In this document: one piece after another, positions 1 to 7,563 of the stretch | Layout: every line of letters begins with the position of its first letter | Numbering within the stretch: position 1 is the first letter of the stretch | Assembly (NCBI GenBank): GCA_002451795.1 | Contig: DKDJ01000012.1 | Coordinates: forward strand, 24,982-88,981 | From: Bacteroidales bacterium UBA6851 | Lineage (GTDB): Bacteria > Bacteroidota > Bacteroidia > Bacteroidales > UBA932 | Direction of reading: 5' to 3' | Length of the DNA: 64,000 bases | Notes under the pieces: model-generated | Told to the model about the DNA's origin: nothing | What the model saw: only the letters and a program-made list of their open reading frames with translations | The model's database searches: none | Made by a program: the position numbers and the translations under genes

Positions 1-1
1 T

Positions 2-199
2 CTGAAAGCAATTCACAACAAATACTTTTGGGGCTTGCCCCAAGAGGAAAAGCAGCGTAGAGCTTCCAAATATTGGCTAATGAGAATTGAAGATAAACGC
101 ATTAACCGTCAGTTTGAATCAGTATTCAACAGAGCGAGGCAAACTTGTTATACTCTTCTTCTGTTGTTGTTCGGTATTTCCCGTTTTTTAGGAGAATGA
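2..199 (+). CDS. 3' end of an unrecognised gene (partial)
   Basis: An open frame enters from the left edge and stops at 197-199. The first ~47 residues are charged and aromatic (KYFWGLPQEEKQRRASKYW) and look like the C-terminal end of a real protein. The last ~18 residues are hydrophobic and lie opposite the convergent small gene that ends at 126, so the true end may have been altered by rearrangement. The family is not recognised. It belongs to the AT-richer accessory patch at the left edge. Confidence 0.35.
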   Translation: MKAIHNKYFWGLPQEEKQRRASKYWLMRIEDKRINRQFESVFNRARQTCYTLLLLLFGISRFLGE

Positions 200-365
200 A
201 AAACGGGAAGCCAACGCCATATTCTGGGCTGCCAATGAAGATAGGCTCGTAGCATTCTGTGTCATCAAGCGTCCCTACATACTGAACGCCCGTAACAATG
301 TCTCCCATTTGGTCTTTGGCGAATTTCAACGCTCCTTCTGCCTTTTTGCTTGGTTTATCAGCCAT
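126..365 (-). CDS. Small hypothetical protein, 79 aa
   Basis: The longer open frame begins inside a TonB receptor remnant, but the internal ATG at 365 is the better start. A TAACTTTG -7 element lies at 381-374, which gives a transcript starting almost at the ATG. The product is polar and soluble: a Lys-rich N-terminus (MADKPSKKAEGALKFAKDQ), a central DDTE stretch and a C-terminal GFPFFILLKNGKYRTT segment. There is no signal peptide or membrane span. The family and function are not recognised. The promoter sits in the debris of a truncated receptor gene, so this gene probably arrived with the rearrangement. Confidence 0.5.
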   Translation of the reverse strand: MADKPSKKAEGALKFAKDQMGDIVTGVQYVGTLDDTECYEPIFIGSPEYGVGFPFFILLKNGKYRTTTEEEYNKFASLC

Positions 366-373
366 ATTGTTTG

Positions 374-381
374 CAAAGTTA
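374..381 (-). promoter_or_regulatory. -7 promoter element for the 79-aa gene
   Basis: TAACTTTG on the minus strand matches the Bacteroidota consensus TAnnTTTG, 8 bp upstream of the ATG at 365. No well-spaced TTG -33 element was found. Confidence 0.4.
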
Positions 382-867
382 GCTTTTTCTGCGAATTGTG
401 ACGTACAAACGCATTTTGTGTATGGTAGTTTTTTTCTTTTCTGAACTACTTCTAGAAAGGCGTTTTTTACCTTGCGTCTGCCGAGAGGGGAGTCTGTTTT
501 TAAGATAAAATTCCACACGAGAAATATCCTTAGGGCGTAATGACTGAATCTCTCGAAAATCGACCTGCCGACCATCAATATATAGTGTTGCATTTCCAGC
601 AGGAGTTGCAACAATTCCTTTCAGGCGGTCAACTGATATGCCAGGAATCATAAGGTTGTTCAATAGATCATACCCTGTCACTGCATGTTTACGCTGTTCT
701 TTGGTTGGCATAGCGATAATATGGTCATCTCATCTGGAAAGATAAGATGCCTTGACAACCACTTCGTCAAGCTCTTTTGTTCGACTTGCGACTTTTGTTG
801 TATCAAGTTCTTGAGCATAAGATGCGTTTACGTATAAACCTAATAGGATAATTAATAATGCTTTCAT
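379..867 (-). pseudogene. Truncated TonB-dependent receptor fragment with in-frame stop
   Basis: From the ATG at 867 the frame encodes a signal peptide (MKALLIILLGLYVNASYAQ), a TonB-box-like ELDEVVVKA, then TGA at 732-730. It continues in frame from 729 with a segment typical of Bacteroidales outer-membrane beta-barrel receptors (KHAVTGYDLLNNLMIPG, then YIDGRQVDFREIQSLRPKD and RVEFY). Homology ends near 505 and an unrelated Lys/Arg-rich tail runs to the stop at 379. Only the leader and part of the plug region remain of a family that usually has 700 or more residues. The stop codon and the truncation both indicate a dead gene. A sequencing error could explain the stop but not the lost barrel. 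Confidence 0.75.
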
Positions 868-948
868 CTTGAGATTTCTATCTTTTATCCAAATTTTAAT
901 AGCTTGTCAGAAAAGCCTACTATAAAAACTCTTAGTCGTGGCAAATAA

Positions 949-1912
949 TCATCGACTTCCCGTTTTCCACAGAGCCATAGGGTGAAACTTGATTCTGTTG
1001 ACAATATCCTTGTCTTCAAACAATAGTTCTGGTAAATACTCTCTGTCGTTGAAATTTCTTACGTATTCTTTTTCGGAATCCGTAAGAACCAATAAACTTT
1101 TGAGGAAATCCTTCACCTCCACTTTGGCTTTCTCAAAGTCGAAATGCTCACTTCGTCTCAGCACAGGCAAAAGCTGTGAACGGATATGCGGAAAGCGTAT
1201 CTTGTCTATTTGTGGGAATTCGTCAAATTCTATAGGAGTATTGCTATTCTTTCTACTTGAGCCTACAGTCAGATAAAATACCGTTGCTTTCCTCAGCAAT
1301 GTATGTTCCGCCTCGGTTATGAACAGTTGATGCTCCACCATATTATATACATCGTAAATATCACGTGCCGCACTTCTACCAATAAGGGCATTTATCTTGG
1401 TGGCAAACAATTCGATGGGTGACAGAGAGCGCACTTTCACATCATTCAAAAATGGGATGGAAACATGAGCGTCAATGGCTGGCAAAATATGGCAACGGTC
1501 GGAATAATTGATTTCTATCTTGATGCCATCGTTGTTGCCAGCTGCATTAGTGTAGTGGAATACCCAAGAATCGAGGGTATGGGGACTCTTGGAACCAGGC
1601 GCAAGACGATATCCTTCCGACTCCATATAGCGAAGTATCTCATCGTTTACTTCTTTACGGATGGAAAGCATCGACTCACGGTCACAATCCACAGTAAAGT
1701 CCAAGTCTATATCCACAGACAGTCTTGGCAACTGAAAGACAGTGAGATTGATGGCAGTTCCGCCTTTCAGTACCAATGATTTTGACAACAATGGGCTATG
1801 ATGGAAATAGTTAAGGATTTCCACAAGTCGCATTACCTTCTCGAGGCTGTCACGAAATAAAGCCTTGCTCTTTGGCTATGATGTCGAGAGCTTGTTTATT
1901 ATATGAGTTCAT
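949..1912 (-). pseudogene. AbiEii/AbiGii-type nucleotidyltransferase toxin, frameshifted near its start
   Basis: The long frame from 1833 encodes an AbiEii-family nucleotidyltransferase: KGGTAINL (GG-T motif), SVDIDLDF (metal-binding Asp pair) and the later KINALIGRSAARDIYDVYNM helix. The family normally has ~50 more N-terminal residues. These are found upstream from ATG 1912 (MNSYNKQALDIIAKEQGFIS), where the frame meets TGA at 1852-1850. Adding or removing one base near 1850-1855 restores FIS-DSLEKVMRLVEIL. The start at 1912 overlaps the antitoxin stop by 14 bp, the usual translational coupling of abiE pairs. AbiEii toxins are nucleotidyltransferases held in check by AbiEi. The start at 1833 would give a shortened, possibly active protein. 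Whether the shift is real or a sequencing error cannot be decided here. Confidence 0.75.
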
Positions 1913-2663
1913 ATTCTTCTTTTGATGTTAGTTCCTGTGGTACATACATGCGCCATTTACTTACAAATGTATCAGACTCCTCGTCATTGGTCAACCACTT
2001 TACACTTTTTATGCCTTTTGCTCGGCATAATTCTATAAGTGAGTCAGACAGGTTAGCCTGTTCCTTGATATGCTCCAACAAGTACCCTGATTTTTGATAC
2101 AGAAAAGCCTTGTCGTATTCTTCAAGATAATGGATGATTTTTTCTTCGTCAAGCATTACGATCGATTCCATGCAATGCAACAATTCCTCAATGCCACCTG
2201 CTCGATCTATGCGGTCAAAGCAATCCAGCAAAGTGCTTTCTATATCGGTGACTCGCACGTATGGGTTTCCCTTGGGATTCATCATGCCAATGACCTCCCT
2301 TGTTTGGCGACAATAAGTGTAATCGACATCGTCAAAGGCAAAGGAATTGAAACGTGACAAGCTTTTCACAAATACCTCGTTAAAAGGTTGGTGTGCCAAT
2401 CCATGAAATTCCAATGCGGTATGATAACTAATGCAAGCTGTAGGTGAAAGATGACTTCCGATTTCATATTTGTCGCAAACAGGCTGTTTCGATGCAATGT
2501 CCACCATACAATAGGTGTTGCGCCTTATGGACACAATCCACCCCTGTTGCTTGTATCTTGCAAGTAACCCTTGTACGGACTTCAACTTACCCTTTAAGAC
2601 TTCCGAAAGCTCTTCAAAAGTAAAAATCCGTAGCTTATACAATATACTTAATAGCTCTGTCAT
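1899..2663 (-). CDS. AbiEi-family type IV antitoxin / transcriptional regulator
   Basis: The product resembles AbiEi antitoxins: an N-terminal winged-helix region (LLSILYKLRIFTFEELSEVL, then a QQGWIVSIRRNTYCMVD wing) and an antitoxin domain with the typical TACISYHTALEFHGLAHQPF motif and VTDIESTLLDCFDR. A frame start at 2702 is possible, but a -7 promoter element at 2687-2680 puts transcription start at about 2673, so ATG 2663 is used (254 aa). AbiEi represses its own operon and counters the partner toxin; here the partner follows with a 14-bp overlap. Length and order fit the family. The toxin frame is broken, so the antitoxin may be a remnant guard or serve only as a regulator. Confidence 0.8.
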   Translation of the reverse strand: MTELLSILYKLRIFTFEELSEVLKGKLKSVQGLLARYKQQGWIVSIRRNTYCMVDIASKQPVCDKYEIGSHLSPTACISYHTALEFHGLAHQPFNEVFVKSLSRFNSFAFDDVDYTYCRQTREVIGMMNPKGNPYVRVTDIESTLLDCFDRIDRAGGIEELLHCMESIVMLDEEKIIHYLEEYDKAFLYQKSGYLLEHIKEQANLSDSLIELCRAKGIKSVKWLTNDEESDTFVSKWRMYVPQELTSKEEYELI

Positions 2664-2679
2664 TGTTTCAATTTTAACG

Positions 2680-2708
2680 CAAAGATAAACAAATAAGCTC
2701 ACCTACAA
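2680..2708 (-). promoter_or_regulatory. Promoter of the abiE operon
   Basis: On the minus strand TTG (2708-2706), an 18-bp spacer and TATCTTTG (2687-2680) form a near-perfect Bacteroidota sigma-factor promoter, 16 bp upstream of the AbiEi ATG. It decides the choice of the 2663 start. Confidence 0.65.
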
Positions 2709-2764
2709 GAAAAAACAGAAATGTTTTATTGTTTTTTATCTTAAAAATTCATAGATATATATAA

Positions 2765-2795
2765 TTGCATATAATGAATTTATTATGTATCTTTG
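2765..2795 (+). promoter_or_regulatory. Promoter of the DUF5053-like gene
   Basis: TTG (2765-2767), a 20-bp spacer and TATCTTTG (2788-2795). It leaves a leader of about 225 nt before the likely start at 3029. Confidence 0.55.
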
Positions 2796-2883
2796 CGGCA
2801 CAACAGTAATGGAGATATAGAGATAAAATGAGTTAAGAAAGGATTGATTACTTAGATTTCCAGAGTTTTGGTACTCCTTGAAA

Positions 2884-2937
2884 ATGAAAGCAATCAATCG
2901 ACAAATGAAAATGTTCGAGGTCTTCTTCGGATCCTGA
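2884..2937 (+). CDS. Possible 17-residue leader peptide
   Basis: ATG at 2884 opens a short frame encoding MKAINRQMKMFEVFFGS, ending in TGA at 2935-2937, inside the long leader between the promoter at 2765-2795 and the DUF5053-like gene. It has no recognisable attenuation signature such as a run of one amino acid. Chance occurrence is quite possible. Confidence 0.2.
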   Translation: MKAINRQMKMFEVFFGS

Positions 2938-3028
2938 AGAAACTAATTAGTTGAAGTTTAACAAGGCCTCCCGGAATAAGGACCGGACCAAAATCACGAA
3001 TAATATGTATCAAGGCAAAAGGAAAATA

Positions 3029-3322
3029 ATGCGGCTAGATGATTATAATGAGAGACGTAAAGAAATAATATCAACCAAAAGTGGCGCGGTTTGGAATGCC
3101 TTTACTGAGTTAGAGGACCTTATCAACAAATCAGCATTGGCAGTGCAATACTTTGAAAAGTCGCAGAGTTGGTTTGCCCAGCGCGTCCACGGATGTACCG
3201 TCTGCAAAAAAGAAGCTGCATTCAAGGAAAACGAATACCACAAACTTGCAGACGCATTCCGTGATATAGCAAAGAGACTGCAAACGCATGCGGATGAAAT
3301 AGACTCAGCTAAGTTTGAGTAG
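3029..3322 (+). CDS. DUF5053-like small protein
   Basis: From ATG 3029 the product has 97 residues (MRLDDYNERRKEI...). It has a helical N-terminal half, the motif YFEKSQSWFAQRVHG and a second helical half (YHKLADAFRDIAKRLQ). This matches my memory of the Bacteroidales DUF5053 family, small proteins common on mobile and accessory regions. An upstream ATG at 2951 would add 26 basic residues (NKASRNKDRTKITNN) that look untranslated, so 3029 is preferred. The function of the family is unknown; the SQSWFAQR segment resembles a helix-turn-helix turn, but DNA binding is only a guess. It is transcribed from 2765-2795 after a long leader. Confidence 0.55.
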   Translation: MRLDDYNERRKEIISTKSGAVWNAFTELEDLINKSALAVQYFEKSQSWFAQRVHGCTVCKKEAAFKENEYHKLADAFRDIAKRLQTHADEIDSAKFE

Positions 3323-3363
3323 CGGAAGCTTTGTCGCATAGATTGTGCACATTGCTAGATTTT

Positions 3364-3433
3364 TATAAAAACAACGGAGGGAACTAATCCCTCCGCGAGA
3401 CGACGTGCCGTAGCACACGCTAACCGTTACCGG
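3364..3433 (-). ncRNA. Candidate small RNA (~70 nt) with own promoter and terminator
   Basis: A promoter on the minus strand (TTG 3468-3466, 18 bp, TACCTTTG 3447-3440) is followed about 7 nt later by a compact sequence that contains a CGTG...CACG hairpin. It ends in an 8-bp perfect GC-rich stem (3395-3388 with 3382-3375, loop TTAGT) and a T-rich tail (GTTGTTTTTAT). No open frame of useful size lies in it. The unit has every mark of an independently transcribed, rho-independently terminated RNA. I do not recognise a named family. Confidence 0.5.
3375..3395 (-). terminator. Rho-independent terminator of the candidate sRNA
   Basis: 8-bp inverted repeat CGGAGGGA / TCCCTCCG with a 5-nt loop, followed on the minus strand by GTTGTTTTT. 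On the plus strand it lacks a T-run. Confidence 0.6.
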
Positions 3434-3439
3434 CTGATA

Positions 3440-3468
3440 CAAAGGTAATCAATTTGCTTGAATTTCAA
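3440..3468 (-). promoter_or_regulatory. Promoter of the candidate sRNA
   Basis: TTG (3468-3466), 18-bp spacer and TACCTTTG (3447-3440), read on the minus strand. Spacing and sequence match the other promoters in the window. From here to 3660 no convincing gene is seen. Confidence 0.6.
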
Positions 3469-3660
3469 AAGGTTGCAAGTAGAAGAAAAACATCTGCTCC
3501 AAATAAGAACCGTGCAAGACAATCCACAACACTTTCGGTACGGCAGAAGGTCATTTTTTGCACGGAACGCATCGGAAAACCTCTCGCGTACCACAGTGTG
3601 CTTATGTGCTTATGGGTGTTGGTAGATACCGCCTCCGATTCTAAACTTCTGACCTGCTGA

Positions 3661-3730
3661 CTAAAGCGAAATTAAGAGTTCCTTCAAGCGCTCAGTTAAA
3701 ACGAAATTAGTAGTTCCTTCAGGCGTCCCG
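3661..3730. repeat. Tandem 35-bp near-duplicate of the gph 3' end (possible att junction)
   Basis: 3661-3695 and 3696-3730 agree at 27 of 35 positions. The second copy is the real end of gph, coding LKELLISF plus stop on the minus strand. The first copy reads LKELLISL plus stop, but lies after the stop codon. The period of 35 is not a multiple of three. Most differences within the LKELLIS stretch are synonymous, so copy 1 looks like the end of a homologous gph gene, as left by elements that integrate at the 3' end of a gene. Confidence 0.5.
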
Positions 3731-4343
3731 TTGAGTCTGCTACTTCGTCTGCTTGTGCCGCTGCTTCAGGTCGGAACCCCCAAGTGACGCCAATGCTGCG
3801 TATACCGGCGTTTCTTGCTGTCTGAATATCAGTACCGGAGTCTCCCACCATCACGCAATCGGACTTGCTTACTCCGCTGGTGTCAAGTATGGCATTGATT
3901 ATTTCATCCGAAGGCTTCAGCGCTCTTTCGTCACACCCGCCAAGCACAGCGACAAAAGGTACCTCAGGAAAGAAATGACGTACAATCGCGCTGGTCCCTT
4001 CCTGATATTTGTTTGAGGCCACAGCCATACCCACCCCGCGGTCAGACAATTCTGCGAGAAGTTCAGTAATCCCTGGATATGGCTTCGAGTGTACGGTGCA
4101 ATGGCTTCCATAGTACTTGATAAATTCTGGAAGCAGCTTATCTGGAAGCGTCTCATCTCCTTGCTCCTGAATAGGGAGTGCACGCTGTATTAGCTTGCGT
4201 ACCCCGTTGCCCACCATCATTCGATATTCAGTTATATCGTGTAGCGGGCGACCGGTTTTGGCAAGCACATGGTTTACGGCCACACCCAGGTCCTCTATTG
4301 TGTTTACAAGAGTGCCGTCAAGATCAAATATTACAAGCTTCAT
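3696..4343 (-). CDS. gph: Phosphoglycolate phosphatase-like HAD hydrolase
   Basis: A 215-residue HAD-superfamily phosphatase. Motif I is FDLDGTLVNT at the N-terminus (nucleophile Asp and acid/base Asp), followed by a helical cap, motif II VASNKYQ and motif III/IV VMVGDSGTDIQTARNAG. Length and cap type match Gph, which dephosphorylates 2-phosphoglycolate from DNA repair or oxygenase side reactions. Relatives also act on other sugar phosphates, so the substrate is an inference. It follows greA by 41 bp on the same strand and is likely co-transcribed with it. Its last 35 bp are repeated just downstream, at the boundary with the accessory patch. Confidence 0.85.
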   Translation of the reverse strand: MKLVIFDLDGTLVNTIEDLGVAVNHVLAKTGRPLHDITEYRMMVGNGVRKLIQRALPIQEQGDETLPDKLLPEFIKYYGSHCTVHSKPYPGITELLAELSDRGVGMAVASNKYQEGTSAIVRHFFPEVPFVAVLGGCDERALKPSDEIINAILDTSGVSKSDCVMVGDSGTDIQTARNAGIRSIGVTWGFRPEAAAQADEVADSTGRLKELLISF

Positions 4344-4384
4344 TTCTTTACAATCGCAGCCATAATTGGGTTTATAGTGGAAGA

Positions 4385-4855
4385 TTATTCTCCTACCACA
4401 ATGCTATCTATCCTAATTTGGAAAACACCAGACGGAGCATGGACTTCCACCACATCGCCGACTGATTTCCCCATAAGGGCCGCCCCAATGGGAGAGTTAA
4501 GTGACAGTTTCCCGGAAGCGAGATCCATCTCATGTGGACTGACTATGGTGTAGGCCATCCGGGTGTTGGTCGACAATTTAGTAAACTCCACTTTACTTAA
4601 CAGGGAGACCCTATCTTTGGGTAAGGCTTTTGTGTCAATGACACGAGAGTATTCGAGAATCCTCTGCAGGAAGCGTATGCGGCTGATGGTTTTGGCTTGA
4701 AGCCTTCTTGCCTCGCGATACCCGGCATTGTCGCTAGTATCACCTTGTGCCCTCGCCTCGGCGAGATCCTCCTTAATCTTTGGATATGCCACATCGGCAA
4801 GATAATGAATCTCTGCCACTATCTCCTCATACCTTTCTTTGGATAAATACTCCAT
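4385..4855 (-). CDS. greA: Transcription elongation factor GreA
   Basis: A 156-residue protein with the GreA layout: an N-terminal antiparallel coiled coil (residues ~1-75, EIHYLADVAYPKIKEDLAEA) and a C-terminal FKBP-like domain (LSLNSPIGAALMGKSVGDVV). GreA enters the RNA polymerase secondary channel and stimulates cleavage of backtracked transcripts. The tip motif reads GDTSDNAGY, where the Escherichia coli protein has GDLKENAEY. The catalytic Asp is kept, the acidic partner is Asp instead of Glu, and a further Glu is Gly. It is encoded 41 bp after the permease gene and 41 bp before gph, so the group may be one transcript. Confidence 0.9.
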   Translation of the reverse strand: MEYLSKERYEEIVAEIHYLADVAYPKIKEDLAEARAQGDTSDNAGYREARRLQAKTISRIRFLQRILEYSRVIDTKALPKDRVSLLSKVEFTKLSTNTRMAYTIVSPHEMDLASGKLSLNSPIGAALMGKSVGDVVEVHAPSGVFQIRIDSIVVGE

Positions 4856-4896
4856 ACTAAAGTCGTATTACAAGCAATGAACTACCGCCTCTGGAA

Positions 4897-6195
4897 TTAT
4901 GCCTCTTTCTCTTTAGGGAGCACCAGATTCAGGAGAACCGCAAGCACAAATACCACAGCTACACAGTTCTCTGCAAAAACTGTCTTGATGATATCTGGGA
5001 AAATATCGAACATCTGCGAAGCCGACGTGAACCCGAGACCGACGCTTAGGGATAAACTGGTGATAATCATATTCCTATTGCCAAATCCACACTTGGCCAT
5101 CATACCGAAACCCGCAAAGAGGATACTTCCGAACATCATGAGCGTGCATCCTCCGAGTACGGCCTGCGGAATGGTAGTCAATGCAAGTCCAACAGCCGGA
5201 AACACTCCACCCAAAATCATGATTATAGCGCCAGATGCAATGGCGAACTTGTTGATAACACCGCTCATGGCTGCAAGTCCTACATTCTGGCTAAAAGAGG
5301 TGATCGGAGTACAGCCGAACAGACCTGATACCGAACTTACGAAACCGTCACATGCGATGCTTCCTCCAAGTTCGCGATCTGTAGGCCGGCGTTTGAGTGC
5401 CCCTGCGCAAAGCGCACTGGTATCGCCGATGGTCTCTGTGGCGCTAACCATATATATGGCTATCACGGAAAGAATTGCCCCGAGATTGAATTCTGGCCTG
5501 AACGGCAGGAACTTAGGGAGAGAAACGAAACCTGCGCCGCTGAGCGAACTGAAATCCACCATTCCCATGCACAGCGAGAGCACATAGCCGACCACAAGTC
5601 CTACAAGAACCGAGAGCGAGCGTAGCAGACCCTTTCCGAACACCTGACAGATTAGACAAGCCAGCAGCGTCACAGACCCAACAATCCAATTATGGGCGGC
5701 ACCAAAGTCCGCGTCCCCCTGACCACCGGCGAAACTGTTCGCACCGATTGGAAGCAGCGAAAAGCCAATGGCGGTAACTACAGTGGCAGCCACAATTGGC
5801 GGTACAATCTTAATCCAGTATTTGACGAAAAGTCCAAGCACGCCTTCCACCAGACCACCGATAATAACGGCCCCCATAAGAGTGCCCATCCCCATCGTCG
5901 TACCGATAAACATGGCTAAAGACAGGAATGTAAAGCTGATACCCATAACAATAGGAAGTCCAGAACCAACCCTCCACACTGGATACAATTGCACGAGAGT
6001 ACCTATACCAGCAATGATCATACAGTTCTGAATAAGTGCTCCCTGAAGGGCAGAGTCAACCCCGACAACCCCTGCGAGAATAATGATAGGAGTGATGTTG
6101 CTCACGAACATCGCGAGCACGTGCTGCAGGCCAAATGGAACAGCCTGTGCTACAGGTACCCGTCCATTAAGCTCATAAATACTTGTTTTTGACAT
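4897..6195 (-). CDS. pbuX: NCS2-family xanthine permease
   Basis: A 432-residue, very hydrophobic protein of the nucleobase:cation symporter 2 family with ~12-14 membrane segments. Family signs include FGLQHVLAMFVSNITPI near the N-terminus, FGCTPITSFSQNVGLAAMSG in the middle and SATETIGDTSALCAG. The QNVG motif is typical of xanthine/urate transporters; uracil transporters usually have TTYGEN here, as in the second permease of this window. It starts 2 bp after the xanthine phosphoribosyltransferase gene, so uptake and phosphoribosylation of xanthine are coupled in one operon, as in many bacteria. Confidence 0.85.
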   Translation of the reverse strand: MSKTSIYELNGRVPVAQAVPFGLQHVLAMFVSNITPIIILAGVVGVDSALQGALIQNCMIIAGIGTLVQLYPVWRVGSGLPIVMGISFTFLSLAMFIGTTMGMGTLMGAVIIGGLVEGVLGLFVKYWIKIVPPIVAATVVTAIGFSLLPIGANSFAGGQGDADFGAAHNWIVGSVTLLACLICQVFGKGLLRSLSVLVGLVVGYVLSLCMGMVDFSSLSGAGFVSLPKFLPFRPEFNLGAILSVIAIYMVSATETIGDTSALCAGALKRRPTDRELGGSIACDGFVSSVSGLFGCTPITSFSQNVGLAAMSGVINKFAIASGAIIMILGGVFPAVGLALTTIPQAVLGGCTLMMFGSILFAGFGMMAKCGFGNRNMIITSLSLSVGLGFTSASQMFDIFPDIIKTVFAENCVAVVFVLAVLLNLVLPKEKEA

Positions 6196-6197
6196 AA

Positions 6198-6779
6198 TTA
6201 TAACTTTCTAAAGTGAATAGTCTGCGACTTGAAATCCATATCTTCAATTATGGCGATGGACTCAAGGTGATACCCAGCAGCACGAAGGCGTTCGCCGCCT
6301 TTCTGCTGGCCCTTTTCAATGGCTACGCCAAGTCCTACTACCTCTGCTCCGGCCTGTCTGACTATGTCTGTAAGTGCCATCATCGCCTGTCCGTCAGCAA
6401 GAAAATCGTCCACGATAAGCACTTTGTCCCCATGGTTCAGATATGGCTTGGATACAAATACGTTGTTCATTCTCTTATGTGTGAACGAAAAAGCCTGGGA
6501 AACATACTTGTCATCCGTGCTGTTTGCAGTCTCGCTCTTCTTGGCAAATACCACTGGGACATCATAAAGGTCAGCCAGCAGAGTAGCAATGGCGATGCCG
6601 CTCGCCTCAATGGTCAGGATCTTGGTCACGGTCTTACCACGGAAGCGGCGCTTGAACTCGTAGGCTATCTGCCGCATTATATCAATGTCAATCTGGTGAT
6701 TCAGGAAATTGTCCACCTTAAGGATGTTCCCCTCTTTGATGACTCCGTCAGAGAGAATCTTTTCTTCGAGAAAATTCAT
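6198..6779 (-). CDS. xpt: Xanthine phosphoribosyltransferase
   Basis: A 193-residue type I phosphoribosyltransferase. It matches Xpt in length and motifs: NFLNHQIDIDIMRQIAYEFK near the N-terminus, ILTIEASGIAIATLLAD and the PRPP-binding loop VLIVDDFLADGQAM. It makes XMP from xanthine and PRPP in purine salvage. The start ATG overlaps the last base of the upstream HAD stop codon, and the permease gene follows after 2 bp, so the three genes form an operon. No purine riboswitch is seen upstream. Confidence 0.92.
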   Translation of the reverse strand: MNFLEEKILSDGVIKEGNILKVDNFLNHQIDIDIMRQIAYEFKRRFRGKTVTKILTIEASGIAIATLLADLYDVPVVFAKKSETANSTDDKYVSQAFSFTHKRMNNVFVSKPYLNHGDKVLIVDDFLADGQAMMALTDIVRQAGAEVVGLGVAIEKGQQKGGERLRAAGYHLESIAIIEDMDFKSQTIHFRKL

Positions 6780-7453
6780 TATATAACAAGTTTCAGTAAT
6801 TCGCGGAAATCATTCACTATGAAAGTGGGAAAAGAGCTTTCAAGCATGGACCGATCGTGATTGCCCCAAGTAACGGCGCACGTTGAACACCCAGCATCAT
6901 TGCCCATCTGGATATCAAATGTGGTGTCGCCCACCACAAGCGTGTCTTCAGCCTTAATGCACATTCTCTCCATAAGTACCTTAACCATCTCGGGATCAGG
7001 TTTCGGTGCCAAGTGGTCACTGTTGGTTACGAATGTCTCAAAGCATTCCGTGACATCGTTCATCTGAAGTATCTCCTTAAGTGACTCGGAGTTGCGAGAC
7101 GTCGCGATAGCAAGCCTGACGCCTGATGAGTTGAGCACGCGAAGCCCTTCTGCAACGCCAGGGAAAAGTTTTACGCGGCCTATTCCCTCCGCCATGAATA
7201 TCTCCCTATAATGTGCAGTGGCCTCTTCTGTCTGTGCCTCATCAAGACCAGCAAGTGAAGCGAGTGCAAGGGACAACCTCATGCCAATTGTCTGGCGCAT
7301 GGCTTCTTCAGATGGGATAGGGTAGCCAAGGTCGCGAAATGTCCGCACCATAGTAGCCACGATTTCCGTGGCGGTATCCGCTAACGTTCCGTCAAAGTCA
7401 AAGACGATATTTGAGAACTTTGCCATTTCTGTTTCGTCGGTGTTTCGAGACAT
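6779..7453 (-). CDS. HAD-superfamily phosphatase (Gph-like)
   Basis: A 224-residue HAD hydrolase with motif I VFDFDGTLADT, an alpha-helical cap, motif II IATSRNSESL and motif IV LVVGDTTFDIQMGNDAG. It is related to phosphoglycolate phosphatase and to nucleotide phosphatases of this superfamily. It heads an operon with xpt and the xanthine permease (1-bp overlap with xpt), so a role in nucleotide dephosphorylation during purine turnover is plausible but only inferred. A second in-frame ATG lies at 7426 (MAKFSNIVFDF) and would remove nine residues that are not conserved in the family; either start fits the promoter at 7523-7516. Confidence 0.8.
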   Translation of the reverse strand: MSRNTDETEMAKFSNIVFDFDGTLADTATEIVATMVRTFRDLGYPIPSEEAMRQTIGMRLSLALASLAGLDEAQTEEATAHYREIFMAEGIGRVKLFPGVAEGLRVLNSSGVRLAIATSRNSESLKEILQMNDVTECFETFVTNSDHLAPKPDPEMVKVLMERMCIKAEDTLVVGDTTFDIQMGNDAGCSTCAVTWGNHDRSMLESSFPTFIVNDFRELLKLVI

Positions 7454-7515
7454 CTTTGTATATGGTGATGTCTGCCATTTAGGCTGATTATAGGCAGCAC
7501 CACCCGTTTCGCGCG

Positions 7516-7523
7516 CAAATATA
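7516..7523 (-). promoter_or_regulatory. -7 element of the HAD-xpt-pbuX operon
   Basis: TATATTTG on the minus strand, about 63 bp upstream of ATG 7453, between the GH54 stop codon and this operon. No clear TTG -33 element. Confidence 0.45.
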
Positions 7524-7563
7524 CGTATTATTCGGAAAACTTATGCTAATCGAACACGCAGCG

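Noticed and set aside
3454..3660. 68-residue open frame after the candidate sRNA promoter
   Set aside because: Atypical composition, no promoter in the right direction, and it overlaps the minus-strand sRNA promoter; no support for coding.
4877..5587. 236-residue open frame on the plus strand
   Set aside because: It lies wholly opposite the xanthine permease gene, has Pro/Thr/Asn-rich sequence typical of antisense frames and no promoter.
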